From positions 44,484 to 108,483 of the forward strand of contig JAJZZM010000006.1 of the NCBI GenBank assembly GCA_021797555.1: DNA of 64,000 nucleotides, written 5' to 3'. Origin of the DNA: Thermoplasmata archaeon. GTDB taxonomy: Archaea > Thermoplasmatota > Thermoplasmata > Thermoplasmatales > Thermoplasmataceae. Shown one piece after another: positions 19,099 to 27,964 of the stretch. The notes beneath the pieces were generated by a model. That model saw only the letters and a list, made by a program, of their open reading frames with translations. It did no database searches and was not told where the DNA came from. A program made the position numbers and the translations under genes. The first letter of the stretch is position 1; each line of letters opens with the position of its first letter.

Positions 19099-20082
19099 AT
19101 GATCAGTGTATATAGCCCATTAAGGATAAGTTTTGCAGGTGGTGGCACAGATATAAGCCCCTTCTTTGAAAAGTATGGCGGTGCTGTTGTTAATGCAACA
19201 ATAGATCGTGGAATAAATATAAGGTATACAGATGATAAAATGCCATTGGAGGTTTCATCAAGGGATTTCTTAAAAAGTGCATTAATATCATCTGACAATA
19301 CATTGATGGAGAATCATATAATAAATTTGTTTACAAAAAATGGGATAACCACTGGCAGGTTAATAATGAATAGCGGTGCTCCCCCCGGGTCTGGCCTGGG
19401 TTCAAGCTCAGCTTTATTAAATGGGTTATTAAAAATTATATACACTATAAAAAATAATAATATAAATGATTATGACCTTGCATATAATTCATATAAAACA
19501 GAAAAAGATAGTTTTAAAATAATTCTGGGTAAACAGGATCCATATGCAATTTCTATCGGTGGATTTAAATTTATGAAATTTTTAAATTGTGGTGAAATAA
19601 CAGAAAAATTTGATATAAATAATGAATTTATAAATGATCTCGAAAAATCATTATTGCTGGTATATACCGGAAAAACCAGGGAAAGTTCGGATGCCCTTCG
19701 TGAACAGGTAGAAAAATCTGAAAATAATGATAACGAAGTAATAGAAAAATTGTTTAAATTAAAGGATTTTGCGTATAACATGAAAAAAGCAATTAAAACT
19801 GAGGATATAAATGACTTTTGCAATGTAATAAATGAGGGTTGGAGTATCAAAAAAACTTTGGGCAATAATATAACAAATAATAATATAGAAAAAATAATAA
19901 AATATGCACATGAACATGGATCAATGGCAGAGAAACTTTTAGGTGGTGGTTCGCAGGGATTTATTTTATTATATACAGATTATAACAATATACCCTATCT
20001 GCAGAAATCCATGATGGATCTAACTGATTTTGTTATAAGGTTAAACTTCGATAATAAAGGCACAAGAATAATAAAGATGTAA
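19099..20082 (+). CDS. GHMP-family sugar kinase, heptose-7-phosphate-kinase-like
   Basis: A 327-residue small-molecule kinase. SPLRISFAGGGTDISPFF (residues 6-23) is the hallmark of the D-glycero-D-manno-heptose 7-phosphate kinase/fucokinase branch. The ATP loop APPGSGLGSSSA is at 94-105, and motif 3 appears as KLLGGGSQGFILLY near the C-terminus. The likely reaction is phosphorylation of a sugar C1 hydroxyl on the way to an ADP/GDP-activated sugar for surface glycans. A GmhB-like phosphatase, the next enzyme in that route, is encoded at 38680, but the two genes are not linked here. It is transcribed alone. Confidence 0.78.
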   Translation: MISVYSPLRISFAGGGTDISPFFEKYGGAVVNATIDRGINIRYTDDKMPLEVSSRDFLKSALISSDNTLMENHIINLFTKNGITTGRLIMNSGAPPGSGLGSSSALLNGLLKIIYTIKNNNINDYDLAYNSYKTEKDSFKIILGKQDPYAISIGGFKFMKFLNCGEITEKFDINNEFINDLEKSLLLVYTGKTRESSDALREQVEKSENNDNEVIEKLFKLKDFAYNMKKAIKTEDINDFCNVINEGWSIKKTLGNNITNNNIEKIIKYAHEHGSMAEKLLGGGSQGFILLYTDYNNIPYLQKSMMDLTDFVIRLNFDNKGTRIIKM

Positions 20083-20121
20083 AATTAAATAAATATTTAT
20101 AGTTTATTATAATAATTTTAT

Positions 20122-20205
20122 ATGAAAGGCCTTACATTAAAAATAGCTGTAATTATAATGGTGATATTATTGCTTGGAATGGTTACTCTTGGCATTGTTT
20201 TATAA
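20122..20205 (+). CDS. 27-residue single-helix membrane microprotein
   Basis: A tiny open frame with start ATG 20122: MKGLTLKIAVIIMVILLLGM followed by seven residues (VTLGIVL). It is one hydrophobic helix with a short basic N-terminus, preceded by a TATA-like stretch (TTTATAGTTTATTATAATAA). Its stop overlaps the end of pdxT on the other strand. A similar 31-residue microprotein (shared K-G-I/L-T start of the helix and L-G-I/M near the end) is at 58687. The recurrence suggests a real family, perhaps a small subunit of a membrane complex, but no function can be assigned. Confidence 0.45.
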   Translation: MKGLTLKIAVIIMVILLLGMVTLGIVL

Positions 20206-20755
20206 AATATTCGTGTATTTTTGGATTTCCAGTCAATTCTGGATGGAATGTTAATGCAAATACATTTTTGTTCCTTACAAATACAGGTTTATTATTATAT
20301 TCAGATAATAATTCCGAGTTTTTATACTCCTCTATTTCTGGAGCCCTTATAAAAACTGCATTGAAATTGCCCATATCCTTTATATTGATATTTTCTATAA
20401 ATGAATTTATCTGCCTTCCGTATGCATTTCTTTTTATTTTTATATTAATTAAACTCATGCCTTTTACCCTTTCATCTGATGTATTTTCTGATAGAATTAT
20501 TGCACCTGCGCATGTCCCCATTATATATAATCCATTTTTATTCATATTTATTATATGGTCATACATATTATTTTTAATTAAAAAATTATAAATAACTGTA
20601 CTTTCACCCCCGGGTATGATTAATCCACATATATTGTCTAAATCATCATTGTTTTTAACCATTAACGGCGAAACATTGTATTTTTTGCCTAATTTTTTTA
20701 TAAAATTATAGTGTTCCGAAACATCTCCCTGAATATTTAATATACCTATATTCAT
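20183..20755 (-). CDS. pdxT: Pyridoxal 5'-phosphate synthase, glutaminase subunit
   Basis: Class I glutamine amidotransferase that supplies ammonia to PdxS for PLP synthesis. About 190 residues. GGEST (oxyanion region), the nucleophile loop GTCAGAIIL with the catalytic Cys (Cys82 from this start), and FHPELTG with the catalytic His/Glu pair (171/173) are all present. ATG 20755 was chosen over a TTG nine bases upstream because MNIGILNIQGDVSEH is the standard family N-terminus. It follows pdxS by about 25 bases, so the two form one operon, as usual for the deoxyxylulose-independent PLP pathway. Confidence 0.93.
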   Translation of the reverse strand: MNIGILNIQGDVSEHYNFIKKLGKKYNVSPLMVKNNDDLDNICGLIIPGGESTVIYNFLIKNNMYDHIINMNKNGLYIMGTCAGAIILSENTSDERVKGMSLINIKIKRNAYGRQINSFIENINIKDMGNFNAVFIRAPEIEEYKNSELLSEYNNKPVFVRNKNVFALTFHPELTGNPKIHEYFIKQCQE

Positions 20756-20779
20756 AAAAATCAATAAAATATATTAAAT

Positions 20780-21778
20780 TTAATTGCCACGATCCTGCAA
20801 TTTTTCGATATTTTCAATTTCCAGCCCCTCCATGCCTTCCAGGCCGGAAGAAACGTCCGCTATTGATTTATAATCCTCATAGTTTTCCGTTGCATTAACT
20901 ATTGCATTTGCCATTTTCTCTGGATTCTTTGATTTGAATATACCACTGCCAACAAAGACTCCGTCCATGCCCATTTTCATCATTAATGCTGCATCAGAAG
21001 GCGTTGCAACACCACCGGCTGCAAAGTTTACCAGTGGAAGCCTCTTCATTTTTCTTATTTCCTTTAGAATTTTGAATAATTCATCATTTACTGTTTTGTA
21101 GTCCATGCCATAATATACATTGTCATATGGCAATTTATTATTTTCGCCCAATAAATCATTAGATGTTAACTCCCTTAAATTTATATAGCTTTTTGATATA
21201 TTTTCTGCAACTTTGTATAATTCATCATTTGTTAAATCCTTTAATATATATATCCCGTCATTAACCGCCCTGATATGCCTCATGGCTTCTATTATATTTC
21301 CGGTTCCTGCCTCTCCCTTGGTCCTTATCATTGCCGCACCCTCAAATATTCTTCTTACTGCCTCTGGAAATGTCCTGGCGCCACATACAACAGGCACCTT
21401 ATACAACTTTTTATTTATATGGTAGAATGGGTCTGCAGGTGTTAAAACCTCACTTTCGTCCAGCATGTCAACACCCAAAGATTCAAGAACATATGCCTCG
21501 CTTAAGTGCCCTATCCTTACCTTTGCCATAACAGGTATAGAAACATTGTCCAGTATTTCCTTTACCTTTAAAGGGTCTGCCATTCTTGCCACACCGCCAT
21601 TCTTCCTTATATCTGACGGTACCCGCTCTAAGGCCATTACCGCAACGGCACCGGCCTTTTCGGCTATTTTTGCCTGATCTGCATTTGTAACGTCCATGAT
21701 AACGCCACCCTTTGTCATCTTTGCAAATCCACGCTTTAGTAACTCGTCACCAAATTTCAATGTTTTTAAATCTAACAT
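20780..21778 (-). CDS. pdxS: Pyridoxal 5'-phosphate synthase, synthase subunit
   Basis: TIM-barrel enzyme that builds PLP from ribose 5-phosphate, glyceraldehyde 3-phosphate and ammonia. 332 residues, longer than the bacterial roughly 295, because of an insert around residues 175-225 ([14 protein letters not shown] to [14 protein letters not shown]) of the kind known in archaeal PdxS. GVIMDVTN (Asp29), [10 protein letters not shown] (catalytic Lys86) and [11 protein letters not shown] (second lysine, 154) are intact, as is [16 protein letters not shown]. It is first in the operon with pdxT. The region has slightly higher G+C than neighbours, in keeping with strong conservation. Confidence 0.96.
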   Translation of the reverse strand: MLDLKTLKFGDELLKRGFAKMTKGGVIMDVTNADQAKIAEKAGAVAVMALERVPSDIRKNGGVARMADPLKVKEILDNVSIPVMAKVRIGHLSEAYVLESLGVDMLDESEVLTPADPFYHINKKLYKVPVVCGARTFPEAVRRIFEGAAMIRTKGEAGTGNIIEAMRHIRAVNDGIYILKDLTNDELYKVAENISKSYINLRELTSNDLLGENNKLPYDNVYYGMDYKTVNDELFKILKEIRKMKRLPLVNFAAGGVATPSDAALMMKMGMDGVFVGSGIFKSKNPEKMANAIVNATENYEDYKSIADVSSGLEGMEGLEIENIEKLQDRGN

Positions 21779-21814
21779 AATAATTATACATTAATTTTAT
21801 GTATTTACGCTTTT

Positions 21815-22714
21815 TCAAATTATTGCCAATGGCGACACAGGAGATGCAGTTGCACCTTTAAATGGTATGGGTGAACACATAAATAGAAAACTATATACTT
21901 TATCACTGGTTAATTCATATAATTTTATATTGTCAATTAATCTGATTCCACATTTTGCGATTAGATACTGATGTACCGGCAACCGTGTGTTTTTTATTTC
22001 CGGTGGAGTTACCTCACTTGACGGTGTATCGGAACCTGTTAATGATATATTTTTCTGGTTCAGGTATTTTGATAATTTATAACCTATCCCAGGGGATGAG
22101 TCGTAATATCTGTCATATTTTTCTGGATTATTGAATAATTTTGATACACCCGTATAAAAAAACACTGCATCTCCCTGCTCAATTTCCATATTGTGATTAT
22201 TAAGGAATTCTTTTAGTTCATTCACTGTTATTGAATGCCCCTGTTCCAGTATATCTGTTTTATATAATTCGGTTATATCTATATTTAACCCCCTTGTGAT
22301 TACAGGTTTTGTTGTTTCTATTCCAAGTTTGTCAGAGCCTAAATTCTTTGTATTGTTAAATGCGTCTATATTATTAAAAAATTTATTGTTATATGCCATA
22401 TGGTTCAATGAGTCTATATGTGTTCCCGTATGGTCGCACATTTCTATTCTTCCAAGGCCGGGGCCGTATTTATTGTCATATTTTTTATAATAATCATTAT
22501 CATATGGCCTTAATAACATTTCAAAAAAATATGGTCCGTGTGTAATTCTATCGGCCATGCCATTATATATTACATGCGCTAAATTATATATCTTGCCTTT
22601 TTCAGGTATTTTTAATGCTTTCATTACCTTACTGTTGTCTATATAATTCAAATTTCCAGATTCGTCATCTTTGCCAAATTTTGATGATAAATCATTATTT
22701 TCATCGTACCACAT
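21815..22714 (-). CDS. Cyclase-family metal-dependent hydrolase
   Basis: A 299-residue member of the cyclase/kynurenine-formamidase-like family. The metal-binding signature HTGTHIDSLNHM (about residues 94-105) is intact, and GDAVFFYTG and SLTGSDTPSSE match other conserved blocks of the fold. Family members hydrolyse amides or lactones (formylkynurenine, isatin, polyketide precursors) using Zn2+ or Mn2+. The large N-terminal extension (about 40 residues) and the C-terminal LFMCSPIPFKGATASPVSP are typical of the longer archaeal/bacterial subgroup. It lies upstream of pdxS in the same direction with 36 bases between them, so read-through is possible. Physiological substrate unknown. Confidence 0.75.
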   Translation of the reverse strand: MWYDENNDLSSKFGKDDESGNLNYIDNSKVMKALKIPEKGKIYNLAHVIYNGMADRITHGPYFFEMLLRPYDNDYYKKYDNKYGPGLGRIEMCDHTGTHIDSLNHMAYNNKFFNNIDAFNNTKNLGSDKLGIETTKPVITRGLNIDITELYKTDILEQGHSITVNELKEFLNNHNMEIEQGDAVFFYTGVSKLFNNPEKYDRYYDSSPGIGYKLSKYLNQKNISLTGSDTPSSEVTPPEIKNTRLPVHQYLIAKCGIRLIDNIKLYELTSDKVYSFLFMCSPIPFKGATASPVSPLAII

Positions 22715-22793
22715 AAAATATTATTATTAAATATTATTTATATATATTTATTCTGCAGCAAAATGTTTTTATTTGATTATAATATCCCTAACA

Positions 22794-23300
22794 ATGAAAT
22801 TTGATGTACAGACTAAGGATTTTCCTGAATCCTTTTATGCATTTATCGAAATACCTCAGGGAAGCAATTGCAAATATGAATATCATTTCGATGTAGAAAA
22901 CGTTGTTTTGGACCGAATATTATTTACATCTATGAATTATCCAACAAACTATGGCTATATATTAGATACAAAGGCCAAAGACGGTGATCCATTAGATGTC
23001 CTTATATATTCATCAGTTCCAATAAATTCTGGAATTGTTGTCAAATGCAAGCCAATAGGCATTGCCGAAATGAGTGATGAGGAAGGTTCTGATAATAAAG
23101 TAATAGCGGTACCTGTTGATAAGGTAGACCCAATGTCTGAAAATTTTAATGATATAAATGATGTACCGGAATATCTAAAAAACAAAATAAAGCATTTCTT
23201 TGAACATTACAAGGAACTTGAAAAAGGAAAATTTATGCACTTTACCGATTTCAAGGATAAAGAAGAGGCAAAAAAACAGATAAAAGAATCAAAATTATAA
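22794..23300 (+). CDS. ppa: Inorganic pyrophosphatase
   Basis: Soluble family I pyrophosphatase, 168 residues, splitting PPi to two phosphates with Mg2+ and so pulling biosynthetic reactions forward. FDVENVVLDRILFTSMNYPTNYGYI is followed by the signature DGDPLDVLIYS (three aspartates, about residues 64-74) and KVIAVPVDKVDP. Length and motif order match archaeal enzymes. ATG 22794 is preferred; an upstream TTG at 22773 would add seven hydrophobic residues overlapping the promoter. Monocistronic. Confidence 0.94.
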   Translation: MKFDVQTKDFPESFYAFIEIPQGSNCKYEYHFDVENVVLDRILFTSMNYPTNYGYILDTKAKDGDPLDVLIYSSVPINSGIVVKCKPIGIAEMSDEEGSDNKVIAVPVDKVDPMSENFNDINDVPEYLKNKIKHFFEHYKELEKGKFMHFTDFKDKEEAKKQIKESKL

Positions 23301-23382
23301 ATACAATATTCTACTATATTATGTAATAAAAATAATTATGTTTTAATAGAAATTTTTTAATAAAATTGTAAATTATATATTC

Positions 23383-23970
23383 ATGAATAGATATGTTTTA
23401 ATATCGGGTATAATGGGCCCGGTTACGACATTATTATTAATCCTTATTGATATTTTATTATCAAGGTCTTTTTCATGGCATACTGACATACCGGGCATCA
23501 CTGAAATTCAGAACTCATATTTATTTGATTCAGCAGTAATCTTTTGGAGCATTATGAATATAATATTTGCAATTTCATTGTATAAAGTATACCCCATAAA
23601 ATTTTTATCGATAGGGTTTATTATTGCAGGCAGCATTTGCCTTTTATTTATGGGCATTTTTAATGGAAATTATGGTATGCATCTAATATTTGAATTAACA
23701 TATTTTATTATATTGCCACTGGGCATAATCATTTTTAGTATTTTCAGAATAAATAAATATATAAATATTTATGGCTATACCTCAGGAATACTGTCACTGG
23801 CTGCAATAATTTCAGGCATATTTATAAATTTTTATTATGCAGATGTAAAAATAGGCCTACCTGCAACGGAAACAATAGAGGCAATATTGCTTGGGTCCTG
23901 GTCCGTTGTAACTGGAAGCTATACAATAAAAAATTATACCTCTTTAAAATGGAAATTATACAATATATAA
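23383..23970 (+). CDS. DUF998-like integral membrane protein
   Basis: A 195-residue protein with about six hydrophobic helices: the N-terminal VLISGIMGPVTTLLLILIDILL, then segments around 50-65, 72-90, 98-118, 128-148 and 160-175. The pattern and the polar loop after helix 1 (SRSFSWHTDIPGITEIQNSY, often S-x-L-G near W in the family) resemble DUF998. Function unknown; members sit in the cytoplasmic membrane. It follows ppa by 82 bases and precedes another small membrane protein. Confidence 0.6.
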   Translation: MNRYVLISGIMGPVTTLLLILIDILLSRSFSWHTDIPGITEIQNSYLFDSAVIFWSIMNIIFAISLYKVYPIKFLSIGFIIAGSICLLFMGIFNGNYGMHLIFELTYFIILPLGIIIFSIFRINKYINIYGYTSGILSLAAIISGIFINFYYADVKIGLPATETIEAILLGSWSVVTGSYTIKNYTSLKWKLYNI

Positions 23971-24044
23971 ACTACTATTTATTTAAAGTAACGGATAAAA
24001 TTATAAAATATTAAAATAAATATACCAATTATATATAATGTATT

Positions 24045-24260
24045 ATGAAAGATAGGACCGTTAAAAAGTTAATTTTAACAAACATAATTATAGGTGTTAT
24101 AACAGTAATAGAAGTTACATATGTATTATCAAATTTTGGTTTATATCTTAACCATGTGCTATTATTTGATATAATGGCCACAGTCTCCGGAATGGCATTT
24201 GCAATTACAATGTTTTTATGGGCGGTTGGCATGAAAAATATAAATAATATAAAACATTAA
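24045..24260 (+). CDS. Two-helix small membrane protein, 71 residues
   Basis: I do not recognise a family. The N-terminal MKDRTVKKLILTN is basic, followed by two hydrophobic segments (about residues 11-30 and 38-62) joined by a short polar turn, and ends MKNINNIKH. The basic ends suggest both termini face the cytoplasm. It lies between the DUF998-like gene and queE, 24 bases before queE, so it could share that transcript. Confidence 0.5.
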   Translation: MKDRTVKKLILTNIIIGVITVIEVTYVLSNFGLYLNHVLLFDIMATVSGMAFAITMFLWAVGMKNINNIKH

Positions 24261-24284
24261 AAATCATTCTGCAATATATATAGA

Positions 24285-24929
24285 ATGAAAATAAATGAAA
24301 TATTCTTAAGCATTCAGGGAGAGGGAATATACACGGGAGAAAAAATGTTGTTCATAAGGACTGAATACTGCAATTTACGATGTTCATGGTGTGATACAAA
24401 ATATTCATTTAATGATGGCTATGATATGTCTATTAAAGAAATTTTAAATAAAATAGAGTATTATAAAAAAAATAATAATTTTAACTGGATATGCATAACG
24501 GGTGGAGAACCTTTATTGCAGAGAGATTTGAATGATTTAATAAAGAAATTATATAATAAATATAAAATATTGCTGGAAACTTCAGGAAGCCTGGATATAA
24601 AAAGGTTTTTGCCATTATATAATAGGGTTTACAAGGATGTGGACTTTAAACTGCCGTCATCCAATATGTATAATAAATTTAATTATAACAATTTAAAATA
24701 TTTACATAAAGGCGATTATATCAAATTTGTTATAAATGATGTAAATGACTTTAATACTGCTGTCATGGAAATAAACAATATAAATATTAAAATGCAATTC
24801 ATTATACAGCCTGTATGGAATTCAGATGTTAAATCTTTAACCGATGAATTTATGAAACATAATATTAAAAATACAAGATTGATGCTGCAGGAACATAAAT
24901 ATATCTATGGTGATAAAAGAGGTGTTTGA
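24285..24929 (+). CDS. queE: 7-carboxy-7-deazaguanine synthase (radical SAM)
   Basis: Converts 6-carboxytetrahydropterin to 7-carboxy-7-deazaguanine in preQ0 synthesis. 214 residues. FLSIQGEGIYTG is the family opening; the radical-SAM cluster ligands are Cys29, Cys33 and Cys36 in EYCNLRCSWCDT, followed by ITGGEPLLQ (SAM-binding). It is first in a tight three-gene unit: the queE stop is immediately followed by the folE ATG at 24930, and queD comes next. In archaea preQ0 feeds archaeosine in tRNA. No queC is in this window. Confidence 0.92.
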   Translation: MKINEIFLSIQGEGIYTGEKMLFIRTEYCNLRCSWCDTKYSFNDGYDMSIKEILNKIEYYKKNNNFNWICITGGEPLLQRDLNDLIKKLYNKYKILLETSGSLDIKRFLPLYNRVYKDVDFKLPSSNMYNKFNYNNLKYLHKGDYIKFVINDVNDFNTAVMEINNINIKMQFIIQPVWNSDVKSLTDEFMKHNIKNTRLMLQEHKYIYGDKRGV

Positions 24930-25505
24930 ATGGAAAAAAACGATGAAATTATATTAAAAGAAAGCATTAAAAATTTAGTATATAATTTACATGAGAAGTA
25001 TGGATGGTTCAATGACGAGGAGTTAAACAATACACCGGAAAGAATAGAAAATTTTTATAAGGAATGGTACGAAAATAAGGATTTTAACTTTACAAAATTT
25101 AAAATAAACGGAAAAGAAAGCATGGTTATATTAAAGAATATTTCATATTATTCAATGTGCTCACATCACTTGCTGCCATTTTTTGGAACAATAAATATTG
25201 CATATCTGCCAAAGCCCTCTGGATATATAGCCGGGGTAAGCAAATTAGTGAGGTCTGTAAATAAAATAGCAAGCAAACCACAGCTGCAGGAAAACATGAC
25301 ATCAGAAATAGTTGAGTTATTGTATAAAAATTTAGACCCATTATTTGTAATGGTAATAGCAAAGGGGCAGCATATGTGCATGATGATGCGCGGTGTAAAG
25401 CAGGAAAATGCAACAATGATTACATCGGCAATAAAATATAACGAAATGATAAAAAATGAGCTTGAATCATTAAAAAATGAGGCTTTAAAATCAATGGGTG
25501 GATAA
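24930..25505 (+). CDS. folE: GTP cyclohydrolase I
   Basis: Opens GTP to 7,8-dihydroneopterin triphosphate, the first step of the deazaguanine route. 191 residues of the type IA family. Zinc ligands are Cys77 and His80 in YYSMCSHHLLPFFG, and Cys150 in GQHMCMMMRGV. GYIAGVSKLVRSVNKIASKPQLQE contains the substrate site. It starts directly after the queE stop and ends one base before the queD ATG at 25507, so the three are one operon. Many archaea use the unrelated MptA/GCYH-IB instead; the type IA enzyme within a que cluster points to preQ0 rather than folate-type cofactors. Confidence 0.94.
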   Translation: MEKNDEIILKESIKNLVYNLHEKYGWFNDEELNNTPERIENFYKEWYENKDFNFTKFKINGKESMVILKNISYYSMCSHHLLPFFGTINIAYLPKPSGYIAGVSKLVRSVNKIASKPQLQENMTSEIVELLYKNLDPLFVMVIAKGQHMCMMMRGVKQENATMITSAIKYNEMIKNELESLKNEALKSMGG

Positions 25506-25506
25506 T

Positions 25507-25974
25507 ATGTATTCAATAAAAATTACAGGTTCATTAAAAAATTTAACTTGGAGCTCTGGCCATTTTGTGCCCAGTAATGTTAAGTGCAGAAATTTGCATG
25601 GACATGATTATTCATTGGATATAATATTAAATAACCTTGAATTAAAGGATAATGGAATGACCATAGATTTTACTATTATAAAGGCCATTATAAAACCCTT
25701 AATTGAAAAAATGGATCATAAATTTATTGTGCCGGGTATAAACTTAAAGAAGAAAAATAACGATTTTTATGATATTTATGTAAACAATGAATTCAAGGCA
25801 ACAATGAAAAAAGATGAAATATTTGTATTTAAATATCCTGTTGGTTCAGCAGAATATATTGCAAAATATTTTTATGATGAAATATTGGATGGGTTAAAAA
25901 AAATAGATAACGATTTTAATATGGAAATAGTAGTACATGAAGGACCAGGGAATATAGCCATTTATAGCAGATAA
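25507..25974 (+). CDS. queD: 6-carboxytetrahydropterin synthase
   Basis: Member of the PTPS/QueD family that makes 6-carboxytetrahydropterin from dihydroneopterin triphosphate. About 155 residues. Zinc-binding histidines appear in SSGHFVP (His19) and NLHGHDY (His31, His33), with the catalytic Cys27 in NVKCRNLHG and a Glu in VVHEGPGNIAIY. A loop of about 25 residues (LKKKNNDFYDIYVNNEFKAT) is inserted in the middle, as in several archaeal versions. ATG 25507 follows the folE stop by one base; a GTG at 25498 overlapping folE is also open. Confidence 0.9.
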   Translation: MYSIKITGSLKNLTWSSGHFVPSNVKCRNLHGHDYSLDIILNNLELKDNGMTIDFTIIKAIIKPLIEKMDHKFIVPGINLKKKNNDFYDIYVNNEFKATMKKDEIFVFKYPVGSAEYIAKYFYDEILDGLKKIDNDFNMEIVVHEGPGNIAIYSR

Positions 25975-26901
25975 TTAGTTATTGTTAAAAATGTCATCTG
26001 TATATTTATCAAATGCCTCAAGATCAATTTTAATATTGAATTCCGTTGAAATAGAATATAATATTTTTAGATATTCCATAGATCTAAATTCTGGCATTAC
26101 TGTTGTTATAACTATCCTTTTATCCATTAATCGGAAAAAAACATAATCTCTGAATATAAACATGCTGTTTGCTTTTTTAGATATTGCCATAATTATCTCG
26201 TTTTTTATAGCAGTTTCATATATATTATCTGAGATATTATAGGCATCATCTTCCATTAATTTTTCCTCTGTATAAATAAAAACCCTGAAACTATCATTTT
26301 CCGGATAATTATCTATTAATTCAGATATTGCTTCTTTATTGCTCAACAATTTTATTAATTTACTATTAGTGAAGAGTTCTGAATCAACACTAACTTTTAT
26401 TATATATAATGGTGATTCGGCATTTTTATTATTCAGTCTATCAATTAAATTTTCATTATAAATTTTTATATCATTTATAAAATTTGGTTTTAAAATTTCT
26501 TTATTTATTATACTGCTTAGTTCATATTTTTTATTTTCAGGCAATGACAGAGTTATTTCTAGACTATGACCAACCATGCGGAATCCATTTATCCTTAAGC
26601 CATTAACAACATCAATTTCTTTTATAAAATTAATTATATTATGATTATTTATAATATCAGTTAAAATATAATAATCTGATCTTTTCTCAACATTAAATAA
26701 TGGAAATAGTGGTTTTATTTTGTCAATATTAATATTTTTTGGTATGAAAATTTTAATAAACCAGTTTTTGCTGGATTTTTCAATAAAAGCATTAGGACTA
26801 AAATTAAAATCTTTAGAAAATCTGAAAATGGGGGAATCCATAATTAAATATATTTTTACACTAGTATTTAATTTATTTATTATAGCCTTTAAGACCATCA
26901 T
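25975..26901 (-). CDS. Hypothetical protein, 308 residues
   Basis: I do not recognise a family. The protein is soluble, rich in Ile/Asn/Lys, with no signal peptide. Segments such as WFIKIFIPKNINIDKIKPLF and GLRINGFRMVGHSLEITLSLP look like repeated alpha/beta units. The N-terminal half might contain a regulatory domain like that of archaeal bacterio-opsin-activator relatives, but no helix-turn-helix is evident. Met20 or Met21 (MDSPIFRF) is an alternative start. It converges on queD with no spacer (stop codons adjacent). It is placed behind the divergently oriented que operon and 26 bases downstream of the aldo/keto reductase gene. Confidence 0.5.
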   Translation of the reverse strand: MMVLKAIINKLNTSVKIYLIMDSPIFRFSKDFNFSPNAFIEKSSKNWFIKIFIPKNINIDKIKPLFPLFNVEKRSDYYILTDIINNHNIINFIKEIDVVNGLRINGFRMVGHSLEITLSLPENKKYELSSIINKEILKPNFINDIKIYNENLIDRLNNKNAESPLYIIKVSVDSELFTNSKLIKLLSNKEAISELIDNYPENDSFRVFIYTEEKLMEDDAYNISDNIYETAIKNEIIMAISKKANSMFIFRDYVFFRLMDKRIVITTVMPEFRSMEYLKILYSISTEFNIKIDLEAFDKYTDDIFNNN

Positions 26902-26927
26902 GGATGATTTTATATTTGTATATATAT

Positions 26928-27941
26928 TTATTTAAAATCGTTTGATAGTTTATTTATATATTCCATATCCTCCCTTTTTAAATTTACATTTAAGGCATTT
27001 AGATTATCATCTAAATATTTCATATTAGTTATTCCAAGCAATGGTATAATTTTTATATTTAATTCTTCTGACCTTTTCAGTAGCCATGCTATGGCTAACT
27101 GTGACAATGTGATACCTTTTTCGTCTGAAAATTCCTTTAATTTCTTTACAGCATCCATAGTTTTTTCTATTTCATTTTTTAACTCAGGATAATAATTAAT
27201 TCTTGATTCCTTACCATAATCTGTTAAATATTTGCCCGATAATATACCCTGATCAAGCGGTACATATGCAAGTAAACCCAACTTATACCTCTGTGCATAT
27301 ACAATTTTATCGTTTTCTATTTTTCTATTCAATATGTTGTATGGTTCCTGCATTGTTATATAATAATTTAAATTATACCTCTCTGATAATTCCATAAATT
27401 CAGGCATATCATGTGCATTAACATTGCTCATGCCGATGTATCTCGATAAATCAAGGTCAATGATATGGCTCATTGTTTTTAGCGTCTCTACTAATGGCGT
27501 ATCATTATCTGACCAGTGGAATTGATATAAATCAACATAATCCGTTTTTAACCTTTTCAATGATTCTTTAATCTGGCTCATAATATGCTTTCTGGATAAA
27601 CCACATGAATTGGCATAATGGTTCATGGGACCCCTGACCTTTGTTGCTATGACCAAGGATTCACGGTCGTAATCCTTTATAATATTCCCAAGAATCTTTT
27701 CTGAATTTCCTGTACATTCAATGCAATCCTCATTGTGCTCTACCCTGCCATGGTAAATATTTGCAGTATCATAGAAATTTATGCCATAATCGTATGCCTT
27801 TTTAAAAATTTTTTTAAACTCCTCCTCATTTACTGTTTCAATATTGTTTTTATCGAAATGCCCTGAGCCCGGTAAATGCCAGGTTCCTACAGCCAGTGTT
27901 GAAACTTTTGTTCCCGAATTGCCTAAATTTACATATTTCAT
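26928..27941 (-). CDS. Aldo/keto reductase
   Basis: NADPH-dependent TIM-barrel reductase, 337 residues. NLGNSGTKVSTLAVGTWHLPG is the family opening; the catalytic tetrad is recognisable as Asp and Tyr in NFYDTANIYHGRVEHNE, Lys in LVIATKVRGPM, and His in VDLYQFHWSDNDTP. LAIAWLLKRS and IIPLLGITNMKYLDDNL form the cofactor end. Resembles the YghZ/Kv-beta branch acting on aldehydes and ketones, which suits detoxification. It lies downstream of xdhC-like 27965 on the same strand with a 23-base gap. Confidence 0.88.
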   Translation of the reverse strand: MKYVNLGNSGTKVSTLAVGTWHLPGSGHFDKNNIETVNEEEFKKIFKKAYDYGINFYDTANIYHGRVEHNEDCIECTGNSEKILGNIIKDYDRESLVIATKVRGPMNHYANSCGLSRKHIMSQIKESLKRLKTDYVDLYQFHWSDNDTPLVETLKTMSHIIDLDLSRYIGMSNVNAHDMPEFMELSERYNLNYYITMQEPYNILNRKIENDKIVYAQRYKLGLLAYVPLDQGILSGKYLTDYGKESRINYYPELKNEIEKTMDAVKKLKEFSDEKGITLSQLAIAWLLKRSEELNIKIIPLLGITNMKYLDDNLNALNVNLKREDMEYINKLSNDFK

Positions 27942-27964
27942 ATAGTAATATTTATAATTATTAT

